Positions 33,549 to 40,515 of a stretch of DNA of 40,515 bases are shown here, in pieces. Both the position numbers and the translations under genes were made by a program. The number at the start of each line of letters is the position of its first letter. Within the stretch, counting starts at the first letter, position 1. The DNA lies in contig JAADHO010000374.1 in NCBI GenBank assembly GCA_013151775.1, positions 1 through 40,515 on the forward strand, in the 5' to 3' direction. The notes under the pieces are model-generated. The model made no database searches, had not been told where the DNA came from, and was given only the letters and a program-made list of their open reading frames with translations. Source of the stretch: Deltaproteobacteria bacterium (GTDB taxonomy: Bacteria > Myxococcota_A > Polyangia > Polyangiales > Houyiibacteriaceae).

Positions 33549-33654
33549 CTACCACTTTCACGCACCTCCCAGTACCACTTTCACGCACCTCCCAGTACCA
33601 CTTTCACGCACCTCCCAGTACCACTTTCACGCACCTCCCAGTACCACTTTCACG
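33549..33654 (+). repeat. 23-bp tandem repeat, four full copies plus a partial
   Basis: The 23-bp unit begins TACCACTTTCACGCACCTCC; successive units start at 33549, 33572, 33595 and 33618, with a 14-base partial at 33641. Copies 2-4 are identical and copy 1 differs at its first base. There are no spacers, so it is not a CRISPR array. It could be a recombination-generated satellite, a multi-site protein-binding array, or the repeated end of a lost insertion element. Confidence 0.93.
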
Positions 33655-33735
33655 CGCGCACGCTCGATGTCCTGGTCAGGTGGAACCCCCAAGACGGCGG
33701 TCACCGAGCGGCCGACTGGCGCCACCGACGCCGCG

Positions 33736-33751
33736 TGATATCATGATATCA
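33736..33751. promoter_or_regulatory. 16-bp palindrome, likely FitAB operator
   Basis: TGATATCATGATATCA is a perfect palindrome made of two TGATATCA octamers, 19 bp before fitA. Half-sites resemble the TGATAGCA-type arms known for gonococcal fitAB. It probably binds the FitA/FitB complex for autorepression. Confidence 0.65.
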
Positions 33752-33770
33752 TTCTCCCAGGAGGTGCATC

Positions 33771-34004
33771 ATGGGGCAGCTCATCGTTCGAAACATCGAG
33801 GACGAGATCGTGCAGGCGCTGAAGCGCCGCGCCGCGAAGCAGGGGCGATCCGCGGAGGCAGAGCACAGGGAGATCTTGCGTCAGGCGCTGGCTGATGAGC
33901 GCAAACGTCCCTCATTCAAACGTTTCCTCGAATCCATGCCTGACGTGGGAGAGGACGAGGACTTCTGCGTCCCGCGCGGCATGCCGAGGGAGCCGGATCT
34001 TTGA
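33771..34004 (+). CDS. fitA: FitA-like ribbon-helix-helix antitoxin
   Basis: 77 residues from ATG 33771, with a textbook AGGAGGT at 33759-33765 (5-base gap). The N-terminus LIVRNIEDEIVQALKRRAAK, then QGRSAEAEHREIL, is the FitA ribbon-helix-helix pattern (VIRNL...LKxRAxxxGRSxEAExRxIL). The C-terminal part (about 50-77) is an acidic/Pro-rich tail that should insert into the toxin active site. It neutralises the PIN toxin and, as a complex, represses the promoter at the upstream palindrome. Its stop overlaps the toxin start (TTGA, 34001-34004). Confidence 0.88.
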   Translation: MGQLIVRNIEDEIVQALKRRAAKQGRSAEAEHREILRQALADERKRPSFKRFLESMPDVGEDEDFCVPRGMPREPDL

Positions 34005-34417
34005 GCTACCTGCTCGACACGAACGTGCTGTCGGAGCTACGCAAGGCGGAGCGGGCGGATGCGAACGTGCGTGCATGGTTTGCCCAGGCGAAGGAGCGAG
34101 AACTCTTCACCAGCGTCTTGGTACATGGCGAGATCAGGCGTGGCGTGGAGTTGCTGAGACGCCGAGATGAGGTCGCCGCCCTGGCGCTCGACCACTGGCT
34201 GAGCAGGCTTCAAGAGACGTTCGCCGATCGCGTGCTGGACGTCGACGTGGACGTCGCGGAGTGCTGGGCGAGGCTGAGCGTGCCGGATCCGGTTCCGGTC
34301 GTCGACGGACTGCTCGCCGCGACCGCCCTGGTGCATGGCCTGACGCTGGTCACGCGCAACCTGAAAGATGTTGTTCGGACGGGTGTGCCCGTGCTCGATC
34401 CTTTCTGCCCAGATTGA
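34001..34417 (+). CDS. fitB: FitB/VapC-like PIN-domain ribonuclease toxin
   Basis: 138 residues from TTG 34001, overlapping the antitoxin stop by 4 bp, which fixes the start. The PIN-domain metal ligands are all present: D6 (LLDTNVLSEL), E44 (VHGEIRRG), D102 (VVDGLLAATA) and D123 with N120 (TRNLKDV). The length is normal for FitB/VapC (about 130-140). It should be a Mg-dependent RNase held inactive by the antitoxin. The pair lies between the two lipoprotein cassettes, directly after the tandem repeat, so it probably arrived with, or stabilises, this lower-GC patch. Confidence 0.92.
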   Translation: MSYLLDTNVLSELRKAERADANVRAWFAQAKERELFTSVLVHGEIRRGVELLRRRDEVAALALDHWLSRLQETFADRVLDVDVDVAECWARLSVPDPVPVVDGLLAATALVHGLTLVTRNLKDVVRTGVPVLDPFCPD

Positions 34418-34447
34418 CCGCTACGGATTCTGAAGCAGCCGAACGGT

Positions 34448-34473
34448 GGCCGCGGGCAACACCGTGCGCAGCG
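34448..34473 (-). repeat. 26-bp scrap of the membrane-protein gene
   Basis: This is identical to 32021-32046. It lies 84 bp beyond the second lipoprotein's stop in transcription direction, where cassette A has its membrane-protein gene. The rest of that gene is missing here, so this reads as a decayed remnant. Confidence 0.8.
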
Positions 34474-34556
34474 AGTGCAATGCAAGATTCTCGCGCCGGG
34501 CTTCGCAGCTGAAGAATGCTATTCATTAGCGTCCTATCTCATCGTCGATTCTCCGG

Positions 34557-35369
34557 TCAAAAACATTCTGTCAGCATCGAGCTGACCGCTGTCGGCGCCG
34601 GTGGAAAGTCATCTGGGCTCAGCTCGGGGCATCGTCCGGTATTCAGGTCTGAGCACGAAGCCATGAGCACACAATCGTGTCGCGCCTCCAATGCGGTTAC
34701 AAGTGACTCGAAATACATCAAAGAATCGGTCGCAATTCCTTGTGCCATGTCCTTGATGCACGACACATACCCGTCCGGATAGATGAACCGAGATTCACCA
34801 CACTGGCCTTTCCGGCGCTCTGTTCTGGTGACTGCATAGTAGTATCTGTCAATTGTGCGCCTTAGGCGATTCGACTCACCTTCCACGGGGCAAAACAGTG
34901 CACCTTCATCAAACGGAGCCCATCGACACGCACACTCTGCGTCGGCGACCTCCGGCGCGCCAGCCACTGCGAACGGCCCGGGTGGGCCGAGAACGCACTC
35001 CGCCCCATCAGCAGTCAAGAGCATGCAGCTTTCATAGTGGCAAGACGGCCTATCTAGATATGCATTTGCTCGAGTGAGCGTCGAGAGCCATACCGCGGGC
35101 GATTCCAATGTCTTCTGTCGCAGGCAGTTTTCCTGCGCGTCAGTAGGTGGCCGAATATCACCACAGCCCCCCCTGCTGCGGCGAGCCCAGTCCTGACGCT
35201 CCAGTCGCATGAAGTCATCGAACAGACTTTGGGCATGAGATGCTGATGAATCATCTGAAGCATCAGTCGAGTACCCCGCGTCCAGTTCGTGGGCGCTGCT
35301 GCAAGCCAGCAGGCCCAGCGCACAGGCCAGCGCCATCCCGGCTCGCCTCGCCATTCTCGCGTTCGCCAT
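34557..35369 (-). CDS. Cys-rich lipoprotein, paralog 2 (cassette B), C-terminally clipped
   Basis: 270 residues from ATG 35369, with GGAGG 8 bases upstream. The signal ends in a lipobox LGLLAC. The mature part carries the same skeleton as the 32503 protein: CACRWAPFD, ALFCP, RRTIDRYYYAVTRTERRKGQC, PDGYVSCIKD, ARHDCVLMASCSDL. It ends CF-stop (TGA). The next codons read P-E-N-R-R-stop, matching the R-P-E-N-R-L-stop end of paralog 1. The TGA therefore replaces the CGA of paralog 1 and removes the last five residues. The change is probably tolerated, so the protein may still be made. The start of the downstream coupled ORF is present but closed (ATG AGA TAG). Function unknown. Confidence 0.82.
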   Translation of the reverse strand: MANARMARRAGMALACALGLLACSSAHELDAGYSTDASDDSSASHAQSLFDDFMRLERQDWARRSRGGCGDIRPPTDAQENCLRQKTLESPAVWLSTLTRANAYLDRPSCHYESCMLLTADGAECVLGPPGPFAVAGAPEVADAECACRWAPFDEGALFCPVEGESNRLRRTIDRYYYAVTRTERRKGQCGESRFIYPDGYVSCIKDMAQGIATDSLMYFESLVTALEARHDCVLMASCSDLNTGRCPELSPDDFPPAPTAVSSMLTECF

Positions 35370-35559
35370 GCTCTGTTCCTCCGCTCGAGCCGACCGCTGC
35401 GGCGGCTGCGACCACCGACTGTAGCGCCACTCGCCCTGGACTGCACACGAGCGCCTCGGCGGCGAGTGCTGGACACTCGGAGTTTCAAACCCACTCGATC
35501 CACGTTGACGTTCGAGTAGAGCTTGGATTAGGTCAGTGGCGAAGGTACGGAGGTCTGTG

Positions 35560-37338
35560 ATGAGCGTGGAGCGATGGCTGTGGGTTGTGCGTTTTGGGGC
35601 GCTCTTGGCTGTCGTGGCGTGCGGCGGCGGATCGGACGCAGACGATTCGGGCGCGCCGGACGCCATGGCGGACGCTAGCGTCGCGGACGCGGGAGACGCC
35701 GCCGCTCTGGATGGCGCGACCGGAGACGCAGGCGCCGACGCCAGCGCGGACTCGGGCACGGACTCGGGCACGGACTCGAGTATGCCCTTGCCCCGGCGAA
35801 ACGAAGGCTCGCCCCTCGGCACGAACCTCTCGGGCATCCGCGATTGGGTCCCGAGTTGGCCCTTCGTGGACGTCTTCAAGACCTCGCGGGGCTGGATCAG
35901 CGGCAGCTCGAGCGAGTGGGACGATGGCCGGCCGGTGGACGTCGACGCCGAGGGGTGGGTGCGCTCGTTGGCGGCGGGGCAGGTCGCTCGCGCGCTGATG
36001 CTCTGGTCGAGCACGCATTTCCCCGAGGGGCAGTACATCGTGCTCTACGACGGCGTCGGCACACTGGAGTACCGGCAGGGTGCGAGCCGGGACGACGCCG
36101 CTTCCGCGCCTGGGCGCGACGTCGTGGACTTCGCCTCGAGCGCTGGCGGGTTCTTGATGAACCTCAGCTCGACCGACGCCAGCGACCCGCTGCGCAACAT
36201 CCGCGTGATCATGCCCGGGGGCGTCTGCAGCGACGACGCGCTGAGCTACTGCGACGCGAGCAGCCCCTGCGGCACCGGAACGTGCGAGAGCTTCGAGGAT
36301 GTCTACGCGACCCAGGTCTTTCACCCGCAATTCCTCTCCCGCGTGGCGCGCTACCGCTTGCTCCGCTTCATGGACTGGATGGACACGAACGGCTCCGAGC
36401 AGTCGGTGTGGGCCGATCGTCCGAAGCCGAGCGACGCCCGCTGGTCGACGCATGGCGTGCCCGTGGAGCTGATGGTCGAGCTTTCGAATCGCCTCTCGGC
36501 CGACGCCTGGATCAACATCCCTCACCTCGCGGACGACGACTACGTGACGCAGCTCGCCAGCTATCTGCGAGACAACCTGCGCCCCGATCTGCGCGTCTAC
36601 ATCGAGTACTCGAACGAGGTGTGGAATGGGCAGTTCGCCCAGGCAGGCTATGCGCGGGAGCAGGGCCTCGCGGCCTCGCTCTCGACGAACGATTTTCAGG
36701 CGCAGCTCTTCTATCAATCGCAGCGCTCAGTGGAGATTTTTCAGATCTTCGAGGGCGTCTTCGGAGCCACCGATCGACTCGTCCGGGTGATGGCGGCGCA
36801 GGCGGCGAACGATTGGACCTCGACGCAGGTGCTCGAGTTCGGCGCCGCGGGCGCGCACACGGACGCCCTGGCCATCGCGCCCTATTTCGGCAGCAGCCTC
36901 GGCGGGCCCTCCGAACGAGCCCGGGTCTCGGCCATGGGCGTGGACGAGCTGATGACCGAGCTGTCCACGAACACATTGCCGACCAGCATCGGCTGGATCC
37001 GCGATCAAGCGGCGGTCGCCTCCGCCCACGGCGTCGCCCTGATCGCCTACGAGGGGGGTCAGCACCTCGTAGGCAATCGAGGCGTCGAGAACGACGCGAC
37101 CATCAACGCCCTGTTCGACGCCGCCAACGCCGACCCGCGCATGGGCGACCTCTACACGACCTACCTGAACGCGTGGCGCAGCGAAGGCGGGCAGGTCTTC
37201 GCCCACTTCACCCACGTCGCCGAACCCGGCAAGTACGGCCGCTGGGGATCGCTCGAGTACGAGGATCAAGCGCGCAGCGAGGCGCCCAAATTCGACGCTC
37301 TCATGAACTTCATCGACGCCAACCCGGCGTGGTGGTGA
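35560..37338 (+). CDS. Secreted glycosidase-like lipoprotein (clan GH-A-like)
   Basis: 592 residues from ATG 35560, with GGAGG 6 bases upstream. The N-terminus is a lipoprotein signal with lipid Cys21 (LLAVVAC), then a long Asp/Ala/Ser/Gly spacer to about residue 80. The catalytic-type domain (about 85-590) has YIEYSNEVWNG with E353, like the acid/base Glu of clan GH-A, and LIAYEGGQH with E498 in the place of the nucleophile. A tandem TDSGTDSG lies in the linker. A polysaccharide substrate outside the cell is likely; its identity is unknown. A TTGACG at 35505-35510 with a weak -10 could be its promoter. It is divergent from paralog 2 (190-bp gap) and convergent with lysA. Confidence 0.78.
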   Translation: MSVERWLWVVRFGALLAVVACGGGSDADDSGAPDAMADASVADAGDAAALDGATGDAGADASADSGTDSGTDSSMPLPRRNEGSPLGTNLSGIRDWVPSWPFVDVFKTSRGWISGSSSEWDDGRPVDVDAEGWVRSLAAGQVARALMLWSSTHFPEGQYIVLYDGVGTLEYRQGASRDDAASAPGRDVVDFASSAGGFLMNLSSTDASDPLRNIRVIMPGGVCSDDALSYCDASSPCGTGTCESFEDVYATQVFHPQFLSRVARYRLLRFMDWMDTNGSEQSVWADRPKPSDARWSTHGVPVELMVELSNRLSADAWINIPHLADDDYVTQLASYLRDNLRPDLRVYIEYSNEVWNGQFAQAGYAREQGLAASLSTNDFQAQLFYQSQRSVEIFQIFEGVFGATDRLVRVMAAQAANDWTSTQVLEFGAAGAHTDALAIAPYFGSSLGGPSERARVSAMGVDELMTELSTNTLPTSIGWIRDQAAVASAHGVALIAYEGGQHLVGNRGVENDATINALFDAANADPRMGDLYTTYLNAWRSEGGQVFAHFTHVAEPGKYGRWGSLEYEDQARSEAPKFDALMNFIDANPAWW

Positions 37339-37420
37339 GCTGTTCTGGGGGCCCACGTGTGATGTGTAGACAGGATGGAATGACTGGCTCCGTTCGCGGC
37401 GTTGTGGCGCCCCGGCGGCG

Positions 37421-38701
37421 CTACATCTCCTCCTGCGCCCACAGGGAGGCGATGCTGGCGCGGCGGCGGACGGTGCGGGTGGTTGCGCCGTCCACCAAGA
37501 TCTCGCGCGCTGCCGGGCGGCCGTTGTAGGTGCTGCTCATCTCGCGGCCGTAGGCGCCGGCGCCGCGGATGGCCAAGAGGTCGCCGCGCTTGACGGGCGG
37601 CAGCGGGCGGCCTTGGGCCAGGAAGTCTCCCGACTCGCACACGGGCCCGACCACGTCGGCGGCGGACCACTCGCCCTCGTGCTGCATCACCGGCATCACC
37701 GCGTGGTGCGCGCCGTAGAGGGCCGGTCGCACCAGCTCCGTCATGGCGCCGTCGACGATCACGAAGCGGCGACCGCCTTGGCGCTTCTCGGCCAGCACGC
37801 GCACCAGCAGGATGCCGGCGTCACCGACCAGCGCGCGCCCCGGCTCGGTCACCACCTCGAGGCCCGCGCCCTGCATGCCCGCGTCGGCGATGCCCGCCTC
37901 GATGGCGGCGCCGAACTCGCGGTGCGCCGGGAAGGGCATCTGCTCGCCGCCGTAGGCCATGGGCCAGCCGCCGCCGGGATCGATGCTGCGCAGCGGCGCG
38001 CCCGCGTCCAGGCATTCGCGCGCGAACTCGGCCAGCAGACGCGTCGCCTCGCGCAGCGGCAGCGTCGAGTCGAGCTGTGAGCCCACGTGGCAGGCCACGC
38101 CCTCGAGGCGCACGCGTTCGCTCTTCACCAGCCGGGGCAAGAGCTCGCGCGCCACCTCCAGCTCGAGACCGAACTTCGTCGAGTGCAGGCCCGTGGCGAA
38201 GTAGGGGTGGGAGCCCGCGTCCACGTCCGGGTTGATGCGTAGCGCGACCCGCACGGGCGCCTCCGTCGAGCCGAACTCCTCCAGCAGATCGAGCTCCTCC
38301 AGGCACTCGATGTGGATGGCCCGCAGCCCCGCGGCGGCCGCGACCTCGAGCTCGCGATCGCGTTTGCCCACGCCGCTCCAGACGATGCGGTCCGCGGGGA
38401 TCCCGGCGCGCAGAGCGCGACGCAGCTCGCCCTCGGAGACGATGTCGGCCCCGGCGCCCGCCTTGGCCAGGCGCGCCAAGATCGCCAGGTTGCCGTTGGC
38501 CTTGATCGCGTAGGCGACCAGGTGCGGCGCGAAGTCCATGGCTTCGTCCACGGCGGCGAAGGACTCGTCGATCACGCGCGCGCTGTAGACCCAGGTGGGG
38601 CCCTCTTCGTCGGCCAGATCCGTCAGCGGCACGTCCTCGCAGTGCAGCACGCCGTCTTCGTAGTGGAAGGCGTTCGAAGGCGGAAAGCTCGGGCGCGTCA
38701 T
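37421..38701 (-). CDS. lysA: Diaminopimelate decarboxylase
   Basis: 426 residues from ATG 38701, whose ATG overlaps the argH stop (ATGA, 38698-38701). It decarboxylates meso-diaminopimelate to L-lysine, the last step of the pathway, using PLP in the cytoplasm. The PLP lysine is K67 (VAYAIKANGN). Other fold-III alanine-racemase-type motifs are HSTKFG, SIDPGGGWP, EPGRALVGDAG, the CESGDF motif with the catalytic Cys, and GAGAYG near the C-terminus. The length agrees with the family (about 420). It is the last gene of the ATPase-argH-lysA run. Confidence 0.96.
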   Translation of the reverse strand: MTRPSFPPSNAFHYEDGVLHCEDVPLTDLADEEGPTWVYSARVIDESFAAVDEAMDFAPHLVAYAIKANGNLAILARLAKAGAGADIVSEGELRRALRAGIPADRIVWSGVGKRDRELEVAAAAGLRAIHIECLEELDLLEEFGSTEAPVRVALRINPDVDAGSHPYFATGLHSTKFGLELEVARELLPRLVKSERVRLEGVACHVGSQLDSTLPLREATRLLAEFARECLDAGAPLRSIDPGGGWPMAYGGEQMPFPAHREFGAAIEAGIADAGMQGAGLEVVTEPGRALVGDAGILLVRVLAEKRQGGRRFVIVDGAMTELVRPALYGAHHAVMPVMQHEGEWSAADVVGPVCESGDFLAQGRPLPPVKRGDLLAIRGAGAYGREMSSTYNGRPAAREILVDGATTRTVRRRASIASLWAQEEM

Positions 38702-40134
38702 CGCGTCGTCTCCTGCACGCCGAGGCGCGCGGCGATCTCCGCGACGTCGACGGCGCGCGCGCTCAGCTCGCCCATCAGGCGCTCCGTTTGGCGCTCCACC
38801 TGCGCCCGGGCGGGGCCGCCCACCAGGCACCTTCGCTCCACAGCGCGCTCGAAGTCGAGGGCCTCATAGACGTCCTCTTCGAAGGCCGCGTGGCCCAGTT
38901 TCAATGTCTCGAGGCTGAGTTCCGAGAGCACCTTCTTCTCCGCGATGGCTCCCGCCACCAGGGCGCCCACCACGTGGTGGGCCTCGCGGAAGGGCACGCC
39001 CTTGGCGGCCAGATAGTCGGCGAGCTCCGTGGCGTCGGCGAAGCCCTCGCGCAGGGACGCGCGCATGCGTTCGCCATCGAAGCGCGCCGTGGCCAGGCAG
39101 CCGGCGAGCACCTCGAGGGAGTCGTTCACGGTGTCGAAGGCGTCGAACACGGGCTGCTTGTCCTCCTGCATGTCGCGGTTGTAGGCCAGGGGCAGCCCCT
39201 TCAGCATCACGATCAGGGAGACCAGGTCGCCGACCACGCGCCCGGTCTTGCCGCGGATCAGCTCCGCCATGTCGGGGTTCTTCTTCTGCGGCATGATCGA
39301 CGAGCCCGTGGTGAAGGCGTCGCTCATCTCGACGAAGCCAAATTCCTGACTCGACCACAACACCAGCTCCTCGCCGATGCGCGAGAGGTGGACGGCGCAG
39401 TTCGCCAAGGCGGCCACGGACTCGACCAGGAAGTCACGGTCGGCCACCGCGTCAAGGCTGTTCTGCATCGGCCGGCGGAAGCCCAGGGCGCGCGCCGTCG
39501 CCTCGCGGTCCAAGTCGAAGGTCGTGCCGGCCAAGGCCGCTGCGCCCAGCGGGCACTCGTTCATGCGCTTGGCCGCGTCGAGCAGGCGTCCCCGATCGCG
39601 TCCCAGCATCTCCGCCCAGGCGAGCAGGTGGTGCGAGAGGCGCACGGGCTGGGCGCGCTGCAGGTGCGTGTAGCCCGGCATCAGGATGTCGATCTCCGTC
39701 CGGGCGCGTGCGGCCAGCACCGCCAACACGCCATCGATGGCCTGCGCCGTGTGCTCGCAGGCGCGCCGCGTGAAGAGGCGCATGTCCGTGGCCACCTGAT
39801 CGTTGCGGCTGCGACCCGTGTGCAGCTTCCCGCCCGACGCGCCGATGCGCTCTGTCAGCGTGGCCTCGATGTTCATGTGCACGTCTTCGCGCGCGTCGCT
39901 GAAGACGAACTCGCCGCCGGCGATCTCCTTGGCGATCTGCGCTAGGCCACGCTCGATGCTCAGGGCGTCCTCCAGCGGCACGATGCCCTGCGCGGCCAAC
40001 ATGCGCACGTGAGCGATGGAGCCCTCCACGTCTTCCGGCGCCAGCCGCTCGTCTACATCGACGCTGGCGCTGAAGGCGAGGGCCTTGTCGTTCAGCTCCT
40101 CCCCGAAGCGTCCACCCCAAGCTTTCTCGTCCAT
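38698..40134 (-). CDS. argH: Argininosuccinate lyase
   Basis: 478 residues from ATG 40134, with AAGG 5 bases upstream. It cleaves argininosuccinate to arginine and fumarate. The fumarase/aspartase superfamily signature GSSIMPQKKNPD is at 277-288; the catalytic His is in GYTHLQRAQP (H157); TGRSRNDQVATD (107-118) is the third conserved region. The N-terminus WGGRFGEELN is typical of ArgH. It is translated with lysA (ATGA) and lies 24 bp after the partial ATPase gene, so the three are probably one operon. Arginine and lysine genes are combined here without other pathway genes. Confidence 0.97.
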   Translation of the reverse strand: MDEKAWGGRFGEELNDKALAFSASVDVDERLAPEDVEGSIAHVRMLAAQGIVPLEDALSIERGLAQIAKEIAGGEFVFSDAREDVHMNIEATLTERIGASGGKLHTGRSRNDQVATDMRLFTRRACEHTAQAIDGVLAVLAARARTEIDILMPGYTHLQRAQPVRLSHHLLAWAEMLGRDRGRLLDAAKRMNECPLGAAALAGTTFDLDREATARALGFRRPMQNSLDAVADRDFLVESVAALANCAVHLSRIGEELVLWSSQEFGFVEMSDAFTTGSSIMPQKKNPDMAELIRGKTGRVVGDLVSLIVMLKGLPLAYNRDMQEDKQPVFDAFDTVNDSLEVLAGCLATARFDGERMRASLREGFADATELADYLAAKGVPFREAHHVVGALVAGAIAEKKVLSELSLETLKLGHAAFEEDVYEALDFERAVERRCLVGGPARAQVERQTERLMGELSARAVDVAEIAARLGVQETTR

Positions 40135-40158
40135 CCGAACCTTCTCTCTTCTAGCCGT

Positions 40159-40515
40159 TCAGCCCCGTGCGGGGATCCTCAGCGCGACACGCCTCAAGAG
40201 GCGCGCCCCAGCGGGCAGCGTGAGCGCGTCCACGGCGACCGCAAGCAGGGCCGCCAAGGTCGGGTCGAGCAAGCCGAGGGCCGACGCGGTCACCATCAAC
40301 CCGCCCACTCCGACGGTGGTGATGGCGCCGCGCCAGGCGCCGTCGCGGGCGGCGTGGGCGATCCAGATGGCGGCGGCCGCGTCGCGGATGTCGCGGGTGG
40401 TGAGCGAGACCGCGTGGTCGCCTGCGGGCGAACCGGCTGCGCCCAGCACGATGGGTACGTCGGCCTCGGCCAGGGCGGCGGCGTCGTGCGCCGGGTCGCC
40501 GACCAGCCCCACCAA
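40159..40515 (-). CDS. P-type ATPase-like protein, C-terminal part only, 5' end outside the window
   Basis: The frame is open from the right edge to the TGA at 40159, giving 118 residues; the first codon at the edge is TTG, but it is probably internal. The sequence aligns with the end of a heavy-metal-type P1B-ATPase: a hinge region VGDPAHDAAALAEADVPIVL in place of the usual VGDGxNDxxALAxADVGIAM, then the membrane-side region and two hydrophobic helices (about 67-100). The invariant GDGxND is changed to GDPAHD: the first and last Asp are kept, Gly becomes Pro and Asn becomes His. It may therefore be an inactive or regulatory ATPase-like protein. The rest of the gene lies outside the window. 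Confidence 0.72.
   Translation of the reverse strand: MVGLVGDPAHDAAALAEADVPIVLGAAGSPAGDHAVSLTTRDIRDAAAAIWIAHAARDGAWRGAITTVGVGGLMVTASALGLLDPTLAALLAVAVDALTLPAGARLLRRVALRIPARG

Larger units (their letters stand above)
33433..33770. other. Intergenic stretch with tandem repeats and the fitAB control region
   Basis: No gene is supported in this 338-bp gap upstream of cassette A. It contains the 23-bp tandem repeat (33549-33654), the 16-bp palindrome (33736-33751) and the fitA ribosome binding site. Confidence 0.6.

Overview
The window looks like chromosomal DNA of a high-GC (roughly two-thirds GC or more by eye) Gram-negative bacterium, most likely a member of the Myxococcota (Polyangia/Sandaracinaceae-like). 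Reasons: many secreted Cys-rich lipoproteins with MopE-type metal-binding or STIG1-like repeats, several sigma-54 activators (one with an NTPase/TPR module, one with an FHA domain), FHA and diguanylate-cyclase signalling genes, and dense packing with many ATGA stop/start overlaps. The lineage is inferred from gene content only. No rRNA, tRNA or CRISPR array was seen.

Layout. 1-3484 (minus): a large secreted MopE-like/DUF4114 protein that runs off the left edge, and a Cys-rich lipoprotein. 3579-5071 (minus): trmL overlapping an M23 peptidase gene. 5168-6202 (plus): a putative outer-membrane protein. 6203-8619: an accessory patch with a ParE/RelE-toxin remnant, an 18-bp tandem repeat, a decayed tyrosine recombinase and an unknown secreted protein, bracketed by a 30-bp inverted repeat pair. 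8620-12983: alanine dehydrogenase, a membrane-anchored unknown and a membrane sensor kinase. 13063-15827 (plus): a GntR/FCD regulator with two PdhR-like operators over its start, then a small protein and a GMC oxidoreductase joined by ATGA overlaps.

15832-23272 (minus): a signalling block with a hybrid kinase, an FHA sigma-54 activator and a 1346-residue NTPase-TPR-sigma-54 activator that has its own -24/-12 promoter and is coupled to a small lipoprotein. 23465-26032: a STIG1-like lipoprotein (plus) and a REC-GAF-GGDEF diguanylate cyclase (minus). 26123-31755 (plus): mtnA, then an unusual run of an FHA/zinc-ribbon/transmembrane/transglutaminase-like protein, an acidic small protein, an M48 metalloprotease and a dynamin-like GTPase, the last two coupled by ATGA. 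I consider this run the best candidate for an undescribed system, probably acting at the cell envelope or inner membrane.

31775-35369 is a second accessory patch, visibly lower in GC. It holds two paralogous copies of a Cys-rich lipoprotein cassette. The left copy is intact (lipoprotein, a 46-residue signal-peptide-like ORF, a 4-helix membrane protein). The right copy is decayed (a CGA-to-TGA change near the C-terminus, a dead small ORF, and a 26-bp scrap of the membrane-protein gene). Between them lie 23-bp tandem repeats and a FitAB-type toxin-antitoxin pair. 35560-40515: a glycosidase-like lipoprotein (plus), then a minus-strand operon of a degenerate P-type ATPase-like protein (partial), argH and lysA.
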